A DNA stretch of 64,000 bases from positions 930,001 through 994,000 of the forward strand of contig NZ_JAQLOI010000001.1 in the NCBI RefSeq assembly GCF_028204155.1, read 5' to 3'. Of the stretch, positions 8,609-17,138 are shown one piece after another. How positions within the stretch are numbered: the stretch's first letter is position 1; each line of letters opens with the position of its first letter. The position numbers and the translations under genes are program-made. The notes under the pieces are model-generated. The model did not search any database and was not told the origin of the DNA. It saw only the letters and a list, made by a program, of their open reading frames with translations. Source of the stretch: Vibrio algarum (GTDB lineage: Bacteria > Pseudomonadota > Gammaproteobacteria > Enterobacterales > Vibrionaceae).

Positions 8609-9748
8609 TTGAGTAAGTCAGCAATGCTCGTCCTAGAAGATGGGACAGTTTTTAACGGGGTTTCCATTGGGGCAGAAGGTTCTGCAGTCGGAGAAGTCGT
8701 TTTTAATACCTCGATGACGGGGTATCAAGAAATCCTCACTGATCCTTCCTATTCTCAACAAATCGTTACTTTAACTTATCCGCACATTGGCAACACTGGT
8801 ACAAATTCCGAAGATGAAGAATCTTCTTCAATTCATGCGCAAGGCCTTGTTATTCGTGACCTCCCTCTTATTGCTTCTAATTTTCGTAGTGAGCAGACTT
8901 TGTCTGACTATTTGAAATCACAGAACATTGTAGGCATTGCGGACATAGATACGAGAAAGTTAACCCGGATTTTGCGAGAAAAAGGTGCACAAAATGGCTG
9001 TATCGTCGCCGGAAATAACCTTGATGAATCACTCGCATTGGCAAAAGCAAAAGAGTTTCCAGGCCTTAAAGGTATGGACCTTGCCAAAAAAGTAACGACC
9101 AAAGAGTCTTTTTCTTGGAAACAAGGTTCTTGGGAATTGGTAGGGGGTTTACCTGAAGCAAAAAAAGACAGTGAGCTCCCATATCATGTTGTGGCATACG
9201 ATTTTGGCGCGAAAAGAAATATATTAAGAATGCTAGTAGATAGAGGCTGTCGTTTAACAGTTGTACCTGCACAGACTCCTGCGGAAGATGTGTTAGCAAT
9301 GAATCCAGATGGTGTGTTCTTATCCAATGGACCAGGTGATCCAGAGCCTTGTACTTACGCGATAGAAGCAACGAAGGTTTTTCTCGATAAAGGCTTACCT
9401 ATTTTTGGTATCTGTTTAGGGCATCAAATACTTGCATTAGCATCGGGTGCACAGACCAAGAAAATGAAGTTTGGTCACCATGGTGCTAACCATCCCGTTA
9501 AAGATTTGCAAAGAGATGTAGTTATGATTACTTCTCAAAACCATGGTTTTGCGGCTGATGAGGCGACTCTACCTGAAAACTTAAGAGCAACACATGTTTC
9601 GCTTTTTGACGGTTCTCTACAGGGAATACATCGTACGGATAAGCCTGCATTTAGCTTCCAAGGTCACCCAGAAGCAAGCCCCGGTCCAACTGATGCCGCA
9701 CCATTGTTTGACCACTTTATTGAACTTATTAAAAAGCACAGCGCATAA
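8609..9748 (+). CDS. carA: Carbamoyl-phosphate synthase, glutaminase subunit
   Basis: Releases ammonia from glutamine and channels it to CarB for carbamoyl phosphate, the precursor of arginine and pyrimidines. 379 residues, the usual length. The class I amidotransferase domain fills the C-terminal half: LSNGPGDPEPC, the nucleophile motif FGICLGHQ and the catalytic HPEASPGP. Translation starts at TTG 8609 behind CTGGAGG, the same rare start codon as E. coli carA. carB follows 15 bp downstream. Two promoters and tandem ArgR boxes precede it. Confidence 0.97.
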   Translation: MSKSAMLVLEDGTVFNGVSIGAEGSAVGEVVFNTSMTGYQEILTDPSYSQQIVTLTYPHIGNTGTNSEDEESSSIHAQGLVIRDLPLIASNFRSEQTLSDYLKSQNIVGIADIDTRKLTRILREKGAQNGCIVAGNNLDESLALAKAKEFPGLKGMDLAKKVTTKESFSWKQGSWELVGGLPEAKKDSELPYHVVAYDFGAKRNILRMLVDRGCRLTVVPAQTPAEDVLAMNPDGVFLSNGPGDPEPCTYAIEATKVFLDKGLPIFGICLGHQILALASGAQTKKMKFGHHGANHPVKDLQRDVVMITSQNHGFAADEATLPENLRATHVSLFDGSLQGIHRTDKPAFSFQGHPEASPGPTDAAPLFDHFIELIKKHSA

Positions 9749-9763
9749 TCGGAGTCGAAAAGA

Positions 9764-12700
9764 ATGCCAAAACGTAATGACATTAAAAGTGTTCTAATCC
9801 TGGGTGCTGGCCCGATAGTTATCGGTCAGGCGTGCGAATTTGATTACTCTGGTGCTCAAGCATGTAAAGCACTAAGAGAAGAGGGCTATCGAGTTATTCT
9901 GGTGAACTCGAACCCAGCAACAATAATGACAGACCCAGATATGGCTGATGCTACCTATATAGAGCCGATTCATTGGGAAGTTGTTCGCAACATTATTGAG
10001 AAAGAACGTCCAGATGCTGTGTTGCCTACGATGGGTGGTCAGACAGCACTTAATTGTGCATTAGATTTAGAGAAATACGGAGTTCTAGCAGAATTCGGCG
10101 TTGAGATGATTGGTGCAACCGCAGACGCTATAGACAAAGCTGAAGACCGTTCTCGTTTTGATAAGGCGATGAAATCTATTGGGCTAGAATGTCCCAAAGC
10201 CGATACAGCTAAGACGATGGAAGAAGCCTATCGAGTACTCGATATGGTTGGCTTTCCGTGTATTATTCGCCCTTCATTTACTATGGGTGGAAGCGGTGGT
10301 GGTATTGCTTATAACAAAGAAGAATTTGAAGATATTTGTCGCCGAGGCTTAGATTTATCCCCAACGAACGAGCTTTTAATTGATGAATCATTGATTGGTT
10401 GGAAAGAGTACGAGACTGAAGTTGTTAGAGATAAAAATGACAACTGTATTATTGTTTGTACGATTGAAAACTTCGATCCACTCGGTATTCATACTGGTGA
10501 TTCCATTACGGTAGCGCCAGCTCAAACATTAACGGATAAAGAGTATCAGTTAATGCGAAACGCCTCTTTAGCGGTTTTGCGTGAAATTGGCGTGGAAACA
10601 GGTGGTTCAAACGTTCAGTTTGGTATCAATCCTAAAGATGGCCGTATGGTTATCATCGAGATGAATCCTCGTGTATCTCGTTCTTCGGCCCTTGCCTCTA
10701 AAGCAACAGGTTTCCCTATTGCAAAAGTAGCCGCTAAGCTTGCTATCGGCTATACGCTTGACGAATTGATGAATGACATCACTGGTGGTGCAACTCCTGC
10801 CTCCTTTGAACCAACGATCGACTATGTAGTTACTAAGATTCCTCGATTTAACTTTGAGAAATTTGCTGGTGCAAATGACCGTCTAACGACTCAAATGAAG
10901 TCGGTTGGTGAGGTAATGGCAATAGGCCGTAACCAACAAGAGTCTTTGCAAAAAGCACTTCGTGGACTGGAAGTTGGTGTTAATGGCCTAGATGAAATGG
11001 TTGACCTTGATGCTCCTGATGCATTGACAACTATTCGTCATGAATTAAAAGAAGCTGGTTGCGACCGCATTTGGTATATCGCAGATGCATTCCGTGCTGG
11101 TCTGTCTGTTGATGGCGTACACAACCTAACCGCGATTGACCGTTGGTTCTTAGTTCAGATTGAAGAATTAGTTAAAATTGAAGAGAAGATTAAAGCTGGC
11201 GGGTTTGCAGGGCTGAATAAAGATCTACTACGAGCAGTGAAACGTAAAGGCTTTGCTGATGCGCGTTTATCTTCTCTATTGGGTGTAGCGGAAAGCGAAA
11301 TTCGTCGCCTACGAGATCAATTCGATATCCATCCGGTCTATAAGCGTGTAGATACCTGTGCAGCAGAATTCTCGTCAGATACCGCGTATATGTACTCTTC
11401 TTATGATGAAGAGTGTGAAGCTCAGCCAACGGATAATGAAAAAATCATGGTCATTGGTGGCGGACCCAACCGTATCGGTCAAGGTATCGAGTTTGACTAC
11501 TGTTGTGTACACGCGTCACTTGCTCTGAGAGAAGATGGTTATGAGACCATTATGGTCAACTGTAACCCTGAAACAGTTTCAACAGACTACGATACATCGG
11601 ATAGGCTTTATTTCGAGCCAATCACGTTAGAAGATGTACTTTCTATTGTTCGTGTTGAAAAGCCGAAGGGTGTTATTGTTCAATATGGTGGTCAAACACC
11701 ACTTAAACTAGCACGCGCACTAGAAGCAGCAGGTGTGCCGATTATTGGTACAAGCCCTGATGCAATTGACCGAGCAGAAGACCGTGAGCGTTTCCAAGCG
11801 GCTGTTGACCGTCTAGGGCTTAAGCAGCCAGAAAACGCAACAGTGACAGCAATGGAACATGCTGTTGAAAAATCGAAAGAAATTGGTTTTCCACTCGTTG
11901 TTCGTCCATCGTATGTATTAGGTGGTCGTGCAATGGAAATCGTTTATGACGAAGCAGACTTAAGACGTTACTTTAACGAAGCTGTTAGTGTTTCTAATGA
12001 ATCTCCAGTTCTGTTAGACCGTTTCTTAGATGATGCTGTTGAAGTTGATGTTGATGCTATCTGTGATGGTGAGCGCGTTGTAATTGGCGGTATTATGGAA
12101 CATATCGAACAAGCTGGGGTTCACTCCGGTGACTCTGCATGTTCACTGCCAGCGTACACACTTAGCCAAGAAATCCAAGACGTAATGCGCGAGCAAGTTG
12201 AAAAACTGGCGTTTGAATTAGGTGTTCGTGGCTTAATGAATACTCAATTCGCTGTGAAAGATAACGAAGTTTATCTTATTGAGGTTAACCCTCGAGCAGC
12301 GCGTACTGTTCCATTTGTATCGAAAGCGACAGGAGCTCCGCTTGCAAAAATTGCCGCTCGCGTTATGGCTGGTCAATCGCTTGAGTCTCAAGGGTTTACT
12401 AAAGAAATTATCCCACCATATTATTCCGTTAAAGAAGTGGTATTACCGTTTGATAAGTTCCCAGGCGTTGATCCTCTACTTGGTCCTGAGATGCGCTCTA
12501 CCGGTGAAGTGATGGGTGTTGGTGCCTCTTTTGCTGAAGCTTTTGCAAAAGCAGAGCTCGGTTGTGGTAAAGAATACCCTGAAGGTGGGCGTGCTTTACT
12601 ATCTGTGCGTAATGATGATAAACAACGTGTCGTTGATCTGGCTTCTAAGTTGACTAAATTGGGTTATCAATTAGATGCAACTCATGGTACTGCTGTTATT

Positions 12701-12994
12701 CTTGGTGAAGCAGGAATTAATCCTCGCTTGGTTAATAAAGTGCATGAAGGTCGCCCTCATATTCTTGATAGAATCAAGAACAATGAATACACCTACATTA
12801 TAAATACGGCAGCAGGTCGTCAAGCAATTGAAGACTCAAAAGTTTTACGTCGTGGCGCTTTACAAGAAAAAGTAAACTACACAACTACGCTTAATGCTGC
12901 TTTTGCAACATGTATGGCGCACACAGAAGATGACCGTAAAATCGTTACTTCCGTGCAAGAGTTGCATGCAAAAATCAAAGAGAGTCTGGCGTAA
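9764..12994 (+). CDS. carB: Carbamoyl-phosphate synthase, large subunit
   Basis: Makes carbamoyl phosphate from bicarbonate, ammonia and two ATP. 1076 residues. Two homologous ATP-grasp halves are visible: the first has VLILGAGPIVIGQACEFDYS, FTMGGSGGGIA and IEMNPRVSRSSALASKATG; the second has GGGPNRIGQGIEFDYCC, YVLGGRAMEIV and IEVNPRAARTVPFVSKATG. The last 130 or so residues form the MGS-like allosteric domain that binds UMP and ornithine. It shares a transcript with carA and ends at a strong hairpin. Confidence 0.98.
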   Translation: MPKRNDIKSVLILGAGPIVIGQACEFDYSGAQACKALREEGYRVILVNSNPATIMTDPDMADATYIEPIHWEVVRNIIEKERPDAVLPTMGGQTALNCALDLEKYGVLAEFGVEMIGATADAIDKAEDRSRFDKAMKSIGLECPKADTAKTMEEAYRVLDMVGFPCIIRPSFTMGGSGGGIAYNKEEFEDICRRGLDLSPTNELLIDESLIGWKEYETEVVRDKNDNCIIVCTIENFDPLGIHTGDSITVAPAQTLTDKEYQLMRNASLAVLREIGVETGGSNVQFGINPKDGRMVIIEMNPRVSRSSALASKATGFPIAKVAAKLAIGYTLDELMNDITGGATPASFEPTIDYVVTKIPRFNFEKFAGANDRLTTQMKSVGEVMAIGRNQQESLQKALRGLEVGVNGLDEMVDLDAPDALTTIRHELKEAGCDRIWYIADAFRAGLSVDGVHNLTAIDRWFLVQIEELVKIEEKIKAGGFAGLNKDLLRAVKRKGFADARLSSLLGVAESEIRRLRDQFDIHPVYKRVDTCAAEFSSDTAYMYSSYDEECEAQPTDNEKIMVIGGGPNRIGQGIEFDYCCVHASLALREDGYETIMVNCNPETVSTDYDTSDRLYFEPITLEDVLSIVRVEKPKGVIVQYGGQTPLKLARALEAAGVPIIGTSPDAIDRAEDRERFQAAVDRLGLKQPENATVTAMEHAVEKSKEIGFPLVVRPSYVLGGRAMEIVYDEADLRRYFNEAVSVSNESPVLLDRFLDDAVEVDVDAICDGERVVIGGIMEHIEQAGVHSGDSACSLPAYTLSQEIQDVMREQVEKLAFELGVRGLMNTQFAVKDNEVYLIEVNPRAARTVPFVSKATGAPLAKIAARVMAGQSLESQGFTKEIIPPYYSVKEVVLPFDKFPGVDPLLGPEMRSTGEVMGVGASFAEAFAKAELGCGKEYPEGGRALLSVRNDDKQRVVDLASKLTKLGYQLDATHGTAVILGEAGINPRLVNKVHEGRPHILDRIKNNEYTYIINTAAGRQAIEDSKVLRRGALQEKVNYTTTLNAAFATCMAHTEDDRKIVTSVQELHAKIKESLA

Positions 12995-13040
12995 TCGATT
13001 TTTTGAATTTGTTTGAAAAAGAGTAGACTTAACTAAAATT

Positions 13041-13075
13041 AAAACCGCCGTAACAATGGTTACGGCGGTTTTTTT
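13041..13075. terminator. Bidirectional terminator between carB and modF
   Basis: A perfect 14-bp stem, AAAACCGCCGTAAC, loop AATG, GTTACGGCGGTTTT, with T-runs on both strands. It serves the convergent carB and modF genes; the modF stop codon touches its right side. Confidence 0.9.
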
Positions 13076-14528
13076 AATTCTGCGTAATGACTACCTTGTA
13101 TCCACCGTCTAGTTCGTCTGGAACAAAGTCGACGAAGTTATGGATGTTGTCTAATGCGTCTTGTTGATAATGTGTGACATACAAAAGTTGACTCAGGTTT
13201 TCTTTTGCTATCATCTCCAATGTATTCATGACTAATCTACGTCCCAAATTATCTAAACCCTGATAGGGTTCGTCTAAAATTAAGATTGCGGGTTGTTTTA
13301 CCAAAGCTCTAGCAACCAAAAGTAGTCTTTGCTGACCATATTCTAATTGCTTAAATGGTGTTTTGATAAACTTTCCCATATGCAGTATTTCTAACCATTC
13401 TTTAGCGATGTCTATCTCTTTTTTTGATGGCTGGCTATAAAGGCCTATCGAGTCATAAAATCCGGATAAGACAACGTCTAACGCTGTGCAACTTACACGA
13501 TATTGCAGGTGAAGTGCGGATGAAACCATTCCCATATTCTGTTTTAAATCCCAGATAGTTTCACCAGAACCTCGTTTTTTACCAAAAATATGAATTTTAT
13601 TACTATAGCATTGAGGGTGGTCACCAAAAATTAGACCCAATAATGTGCTCTTGCCACATCCATTTGGACCTCTTATCTGCCAGTGTTCTCCATTATTTAT
13701 GCGCCAATTTACGTGAGAAAAAATAATAGAGTCACTATACGCAACCCGACCATCTTCAAGTTCAAACAGCGGATTTTCAAAATGAGTCGTGTGTTGGTGC
13801 TTATGTATCAGAGCCAAAACTTCATCGCTCTGTTTTTTAGATTGAGCCGTTATTTGAGCAATGATAGGGTGTGTATCCCAGCGTGATTTACTCATGGTTT
13901 CGGTAAGTTTACCTTTCGAAAATAAGGCGATGTTGTCTACCCATGAAGGCATTTCATCTTCACGTGACACAACAATTATTAATTGAGTTGTTGTGCGAAG
14001 TGTTTCTAAGTACAGGGTAAGCTGACTTCTATGTTGTGCATCTAAACCGGCATAAGGCTCATCGAGTAACAAAAGGCTAGGTTTTGAAGCGAGAACACGA
14101 GCGAGCATTAGTCTCCGGGTTTCTCCAGTAGATAAAACTCGAAAGCCGCTGTCCTTTAAATGAGTCAAATCTAGGTCATCAATTAGGTTAAGGGTTTGTT
14201 CTTCGTCTTGGCATTGCTGGTAGATAAGAGTATAAACCGAGGTGCCCGTATCTATTTTATCTATAAAATCGGTATCGTCATTGGCAAGCTCTGATTCAAG
14301 TAAACGCTGTTGCTCAGCAAGAGATACTTGGGCAATCTTGCCGGACAGCCCTTCGATCTTTCCACTATCAACTTTGCACTCTTGGCAGAGTAAGTCGCCA
14401 AGTATTGAACCTATATCACCTTCAGTACTGAATATTCCCCAAGATTGATTTAACGAAATATGCCAATCTTCGATTTCCAAATAGGAGCTAGTAGTTTGAA
14501 GTGTAATGTGGTCAAAGGTAATATCCAT
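13074..14528 (-). CDS. modF: ModF-like double ABC ATPase
   Basis: A protein with two fused ABC ATPase domains and no membrane segment, resembling E. coli ModF, a molybdate-linked protein of uncertain role. The start chosen is ATG 14528 (484 residues, close to ModF at about 490) because AGGAAA lies 11 bases upstream; the frame stays open to 14621. The C-terminal domain is complete: GPNGCGKST, signature LEYGQQ and Walker B AILILDEP. In the N-terminal domain Walker A is degenerate (FSTEGDIGS, no GKS/T lysine), although LSTGETRRL and SLLLLDEPYAGLD remain. It diverges from recA. No modABC genes are in the window. Confidence 0.8.
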   Translation of the reverse strand: MDITFDHITLQTTSSYLEIEDWHISLNQSWGIFSTEGDIGSILGDLLCQECKVDSGKIEGLSGKIAQVSLAEQQRLLESELANDDTDFIDKIDTGTSVYTLIYQQCQDEEQTLNLIDDLDLTHLKDSGFRVLSTGETRRLMLARVLASKPSLLLLDEPYAGLDAQHRSQLTLYLETLRTTTQLIIVVSREDEMPSWVDNIALFSKGKLTETMSKSRWDTHPIIAQITAQSKKQSDEVLALIHKHQHTTHFENPLFELEDGRVAYSDSIIFSHVNWRINNGEHWQIRGPNGCGKSTLLGLIFGDHPQCYSNKIHIFGKKRGSGETIWDLKQNMGMVSSALHLQYRVSCTALDVVLSGFYDSIGLYSQPSKKEIDIAKEWLEILHMGKFIKTPFKQLEYGQQRLLLVARALVKQPAILILDEPYQGLDNLGRRLVMNTLEMIAKENLSQLLYVTHYQQDALDNIHNFVDFVPDELDGGYKVVITQN

Positions 14529-14614
14529 ATTGTTCGATTTTCCTAATATTTTATTGAGCCTCTTTATTAAAACATGAGTTTCAGCAGAATTAGTAAAAAA
14601 TTTACATACAGCTA

Positions 14615-14642
14615 TAGACACTGTATGAATCTACAGTATAAT
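14615..14642 (+). promoter_or_regulatory. SOS promoter of recA with LexA box
   Basis: TAGACA (14615-14620) and TATAAT (14637-14642) enclose a 16-bp spacer that is exactly the LexA operator CTGTATGAATCTACAG (14621-14636), fitting CTG-N10-CAG. Bound LexA would therefore block RNA polymerase directly. Confidence 0.9.
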
Positions 14643-14690
14643 TAATTTCAATTAAGCAACACGCAAATAAAAAATAGTGCGGAGAAAGTA

Positions 14691-15725
14691 ATGGACGAGA
14701 ATAAGCAAAAGGCGCTTGCAGCGGCTTTAGGTCAAATTGAAAAGCAATTCGGTAAAGGCTCGATTATGCGTCTTGGTGACAACCGCACTATGGATGTCGA
14801 AACTATTTCAACAGGTTCTCTAGCGTTAGATATCGCTCTAGGTGCTGGTGGTCTTCCTATGGGCCGCATTGTTGAGGTTTATGGACCAGAGAGTTCAGGT
14901 AAAACCACACTGACTTTAGAGCTAATTGCTGCTGCTCAACGTGTAGGGAAGACATGTGCATTCGTTGATGCAGAACATGCTCTGGACCCAATTTATGCTA
15001 AAAAGCTAGGCGTTAACATTGATGAACTGCTTGTTTCTCAACCGGATACCGGTGAGCAAGCACTTGAAATATGTGATGCATTAGCTCGCTCAGGTGCCGT
15101 TGATGTTCTTGTTGTCGACTCCGTTGCTGCTTTGACGCCTAAAGCTGAAATTGAAGGCGAGATGGGTGATAGCCATATGGGCTTGCAAGCTCGTATGCTT
15201 TCTCAAGCCATGCGTAAGCTGACAGGTAACCTTAAGCAATCTAACTGCATGTGTATTTTTATTAACCAAATTCGTATGAAAATTGGTGTCATGTTTGGCT
15301 CACCTGAAACGACAACGGGTGGTAATGCACTTAAATTCTATGCTTCTGTCCGCTTAGATATTCGTCGTACTGGCGCGATTAAAGATGGCGACGAAGTTGT
15401 TGGTAATGAAACACGTATCAAGGTTGTTAAAAATAAGATTGCCGCTCCATTCAAACAAGCAGAAACACAGATTCTTTACGGTAAAGGCTTTAATCGTGAA
15501 GGCGAGCTGATTGACCTAGGTGTTAAAAACAAGCTTGTTGAAAAAGCTGGTGCTTGGTACAGCTACAAGGGTGATAAAATTGGCCAAGGTAAGGCAAATG
15601 CAGCTAAGTACATGCGCGAAAATCCTGAAACAGCATTAGAGATTGATACTAAGCTTCGCGAACTTCTTTTGGCTCCAGTAACTGAAGAAGCAGAAGAAAA
15701 AGAAATCCCTCAAGAAGAGTTGTAA
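14691..15725 (+). CDS. recA: Recombinase RecA
   Basis: Strand-exchange ATPase of homologous recombination and co-protease for LexA cleavage. 344 residues. Walker A is GPESSGKTT (about 65-73), Walker B is VDVLVVDSVAAL (about 138-149), and the L2 loop region includes NQIRMKIGVMFGSPETTTGG. The acidic tail (TEEAEEKEIPQEEL) is typical. The ATG follows GGAGAAAGTA. It is SOS controlled. recX follows after a leaky-looking terminator, but the gene upstream is a divergent modF rather than the cinA-mutS genes usual in vibrios. Confidence 0.99.
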   Translation: MDENKQKALAAALGQIEKQFGKGSIMRLGDNRTMDVETISTGSLALDIALGAGGLPMGRIVEVYGPESSGKTTLTLELIAAAQRVGKTCAFVDAEHALDPIYAKKLGVNIDELLVSQPDTGEQALEICDALARSGAVDVLVVDSVAALTPKAEIEGEMGDSHMGLQARMLSQAMRKLTGNLKQSNCMCIFINQIRMKIGVMFGSPETTTGGNALKFYASVRLDIRRTGAIKDGDEVVGNETRIKVVKNKIAAPFKQAETQILYGKGFNREGELIDLGVKNKLVEKAGAWYSYKGDKIGQGKANAAKYMRENPETALEIDTKLRELLLAPVTEEAEEKEIPQEEL

Positions 15726-15750
15726 ATTCAACGAACATGATCATCATTAC

Positions 15751-15778
15751 AAAAGCCTCGCCAATGCGGGGTTTTTTT
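15751..15778 (+). terminator. Terminator between recA and recX
   Basis: AAAAGCCTCGC, loop CAAT, GCGGGG and seven T. The 6-bp stem has one G-U pair, so some read-through into recX is likely, as reported for E. coli recA-recX. Confidence 0.7.
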
Positions 15779-15804
15779 ATAAGTGAGATTAGCAAGTCAA
15801 CGTT

Positions 15805-16262
15805 ATGTATAAAAAAAACCACTTAGCTACTCAGCCAAAGAAAGTGCGATTTATCTCTTAAGCAGGAGAGATCATGGCGAATTTGAGTTAACGAGAAAAT
15901 TATTACTTAAAGGTTATGAACAAGAAGATGTCGAACAGGCGGTTCTCTATTGTGTTGAAAATAATTATCTGGATGATCTTCGGTATGCTAAAAGCCAAGT
16001 AAGGCAGCATATTACTAAGAAACACGGGAAAATTAGGATTAGACAAGAGCTCGCAAAAAATAGAGTTGCGGAAGAGATAATTGAGTCTGCTCTCGAGATA
16101 GAAAAAGTAGATTGGTTCGAATTAGCGAAACAAGCTTACGAAAAAAAATACAAAGGAAAGATAGCTGAAGATAGAAAAGAACAAGCAAAACAGATGAGGT
16201 TTCTACAATATCGAGGTTTCGATTTTGAACAAATAAACTATGCATTAACCCATGATGAATAG
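15805..16262 (+). pseudogene. recX: RecA modulator RecX, one-base frameshift near the start
   Basis: RecX limits RecA filament growth. The ATG at 15805 is followed by eight A (15811-15818) and then a frame that stops after 18 codons. Adding one A to the run gives a continuous product of about 152 residues beginning MYKKKPLSYSAKESA and containing LLSRRDHGEFEL, YLDDLRYAKSQVRQHI, RIRQEL and RFLQYRGFDFEQI, all typical of RecX. The rest of the frame has no other damage. The A8 run is six bases into the gene, so either a sequencing error or true slippage is possible. It sits between recA and a convergent hydrolase gene. Confidence 0.85.
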
Positions 16263-16298
16263 CCATTGCTTTGATTAATCGTTAACGTCATTATTTGC

Positions 16299-16946
16299 TT
16301 AGTCCGTGCCTTTGGCTCCTCCACGCAGTTGTTTTACTGTATCTGGAACTGGATTTTCCCATTTGTTGACTTTTGTCGCTTTTGCATCTGAATTAGCAGG
16401 CGCTTTTGTTGTTTGACACATCAACGAATAAAACGTGTGATCATCTATAGTGGCAGAAATTGGAGAGTCACCGAAATGGATTAACTCTTCTGAGACCAAT
16501 CCTTTTTGAGCTCTTTCTGCTACGATTTTAGCGTTTTGAAAATAGAGTGCTCCGTTAGTTGGATCCGGTAAATGACCACTTTGGGCTAGCTCTAAAATAG
16601 TTTCTACTTGGATGAGCTGACGAGGTGTCATTTCAGGTAGATGTTGCCATTTTCCTACTTTAGTTACCGGTTCAAATTGATTTTTTGCGTTAACAATGGC
16701 TTCAATAGAATCAGAAAATCGACCACTTATCTTACGATTAAGAATGACAAAAACCACGGCGCTAACGCCAATTAAACCTTGGTTAGATGCCTCTGCATAC
16801 GCTGTCCTTGCTATTGCGTCTACATCTATAGCTGTCAACTGGATACTCGCAATTTCTTTTTTATAGGTATTGTTAACAGTATCGCAATCAATTGACGCAG
16901 GTGAATTTGCTGATGCGCAAAGAGCCAGCATTGAAAACCAGTTCAT
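16299..16946 (-). CDS. SleB/CwlJ-type cell wall hydrolase, putative
   Basis: 215 residues. An N-terminal hydrophobic stretch (MNWFSMLALCASANS) may be a signal peptide. Residues about 40-170 match the Hydrolase_2 fold of spore cortex-lytic enzymes: IARTAYAEASNQGLIGVSAV with the catalytic-type Glu, VILNR, and the NAKNQFEPV segment seen in SleB and CwlJ. A short polar C-terminal tail ends in Lys/Gly. Non-sporulating vibrios carry such proteins with unknown periplasmic roles, probably in peptidoglycan turnover. It is convergent with recX. Start choice is uncertain because the Shine-Dalgarno is weak. Confidence 0.72.
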   Translation of the reverse strand: MNWFSMLALCASANSPASIDCDTVNNTYKKEIASIQLTAIDVDAIARTAYAEASNQGLIGVSAVVFVILNRKISGRFSDSIEAIVNAKNQFEPVTKVGKWQHLPEMTPRQLIQVETILELAQSGHLPDPTNGALYFQNAKIVAERAQKGLVSEELIHFGDSPISATIDDHTFYSLMCQTTKAPANSDAKATKVNKWENPVPDTVKQLRGGAKGTD

Positions 16947-17138
16947 AATAGTATGCCCATAAATATTCGAGTTTTTAAATTCATGCCTATATTAATCATA
17001 AACTTGTTGAGTTTGGTACTATTCTTTTCTTGAAGAAAACTAGGCGAAACCTTAACCTTGATTTACAATACTCGCCAAATATCTGCCAGTGGGCGATAGT
17101 TGCCCTAAATTCATACAGAAAGTTTCAGGAAGAGTCGC

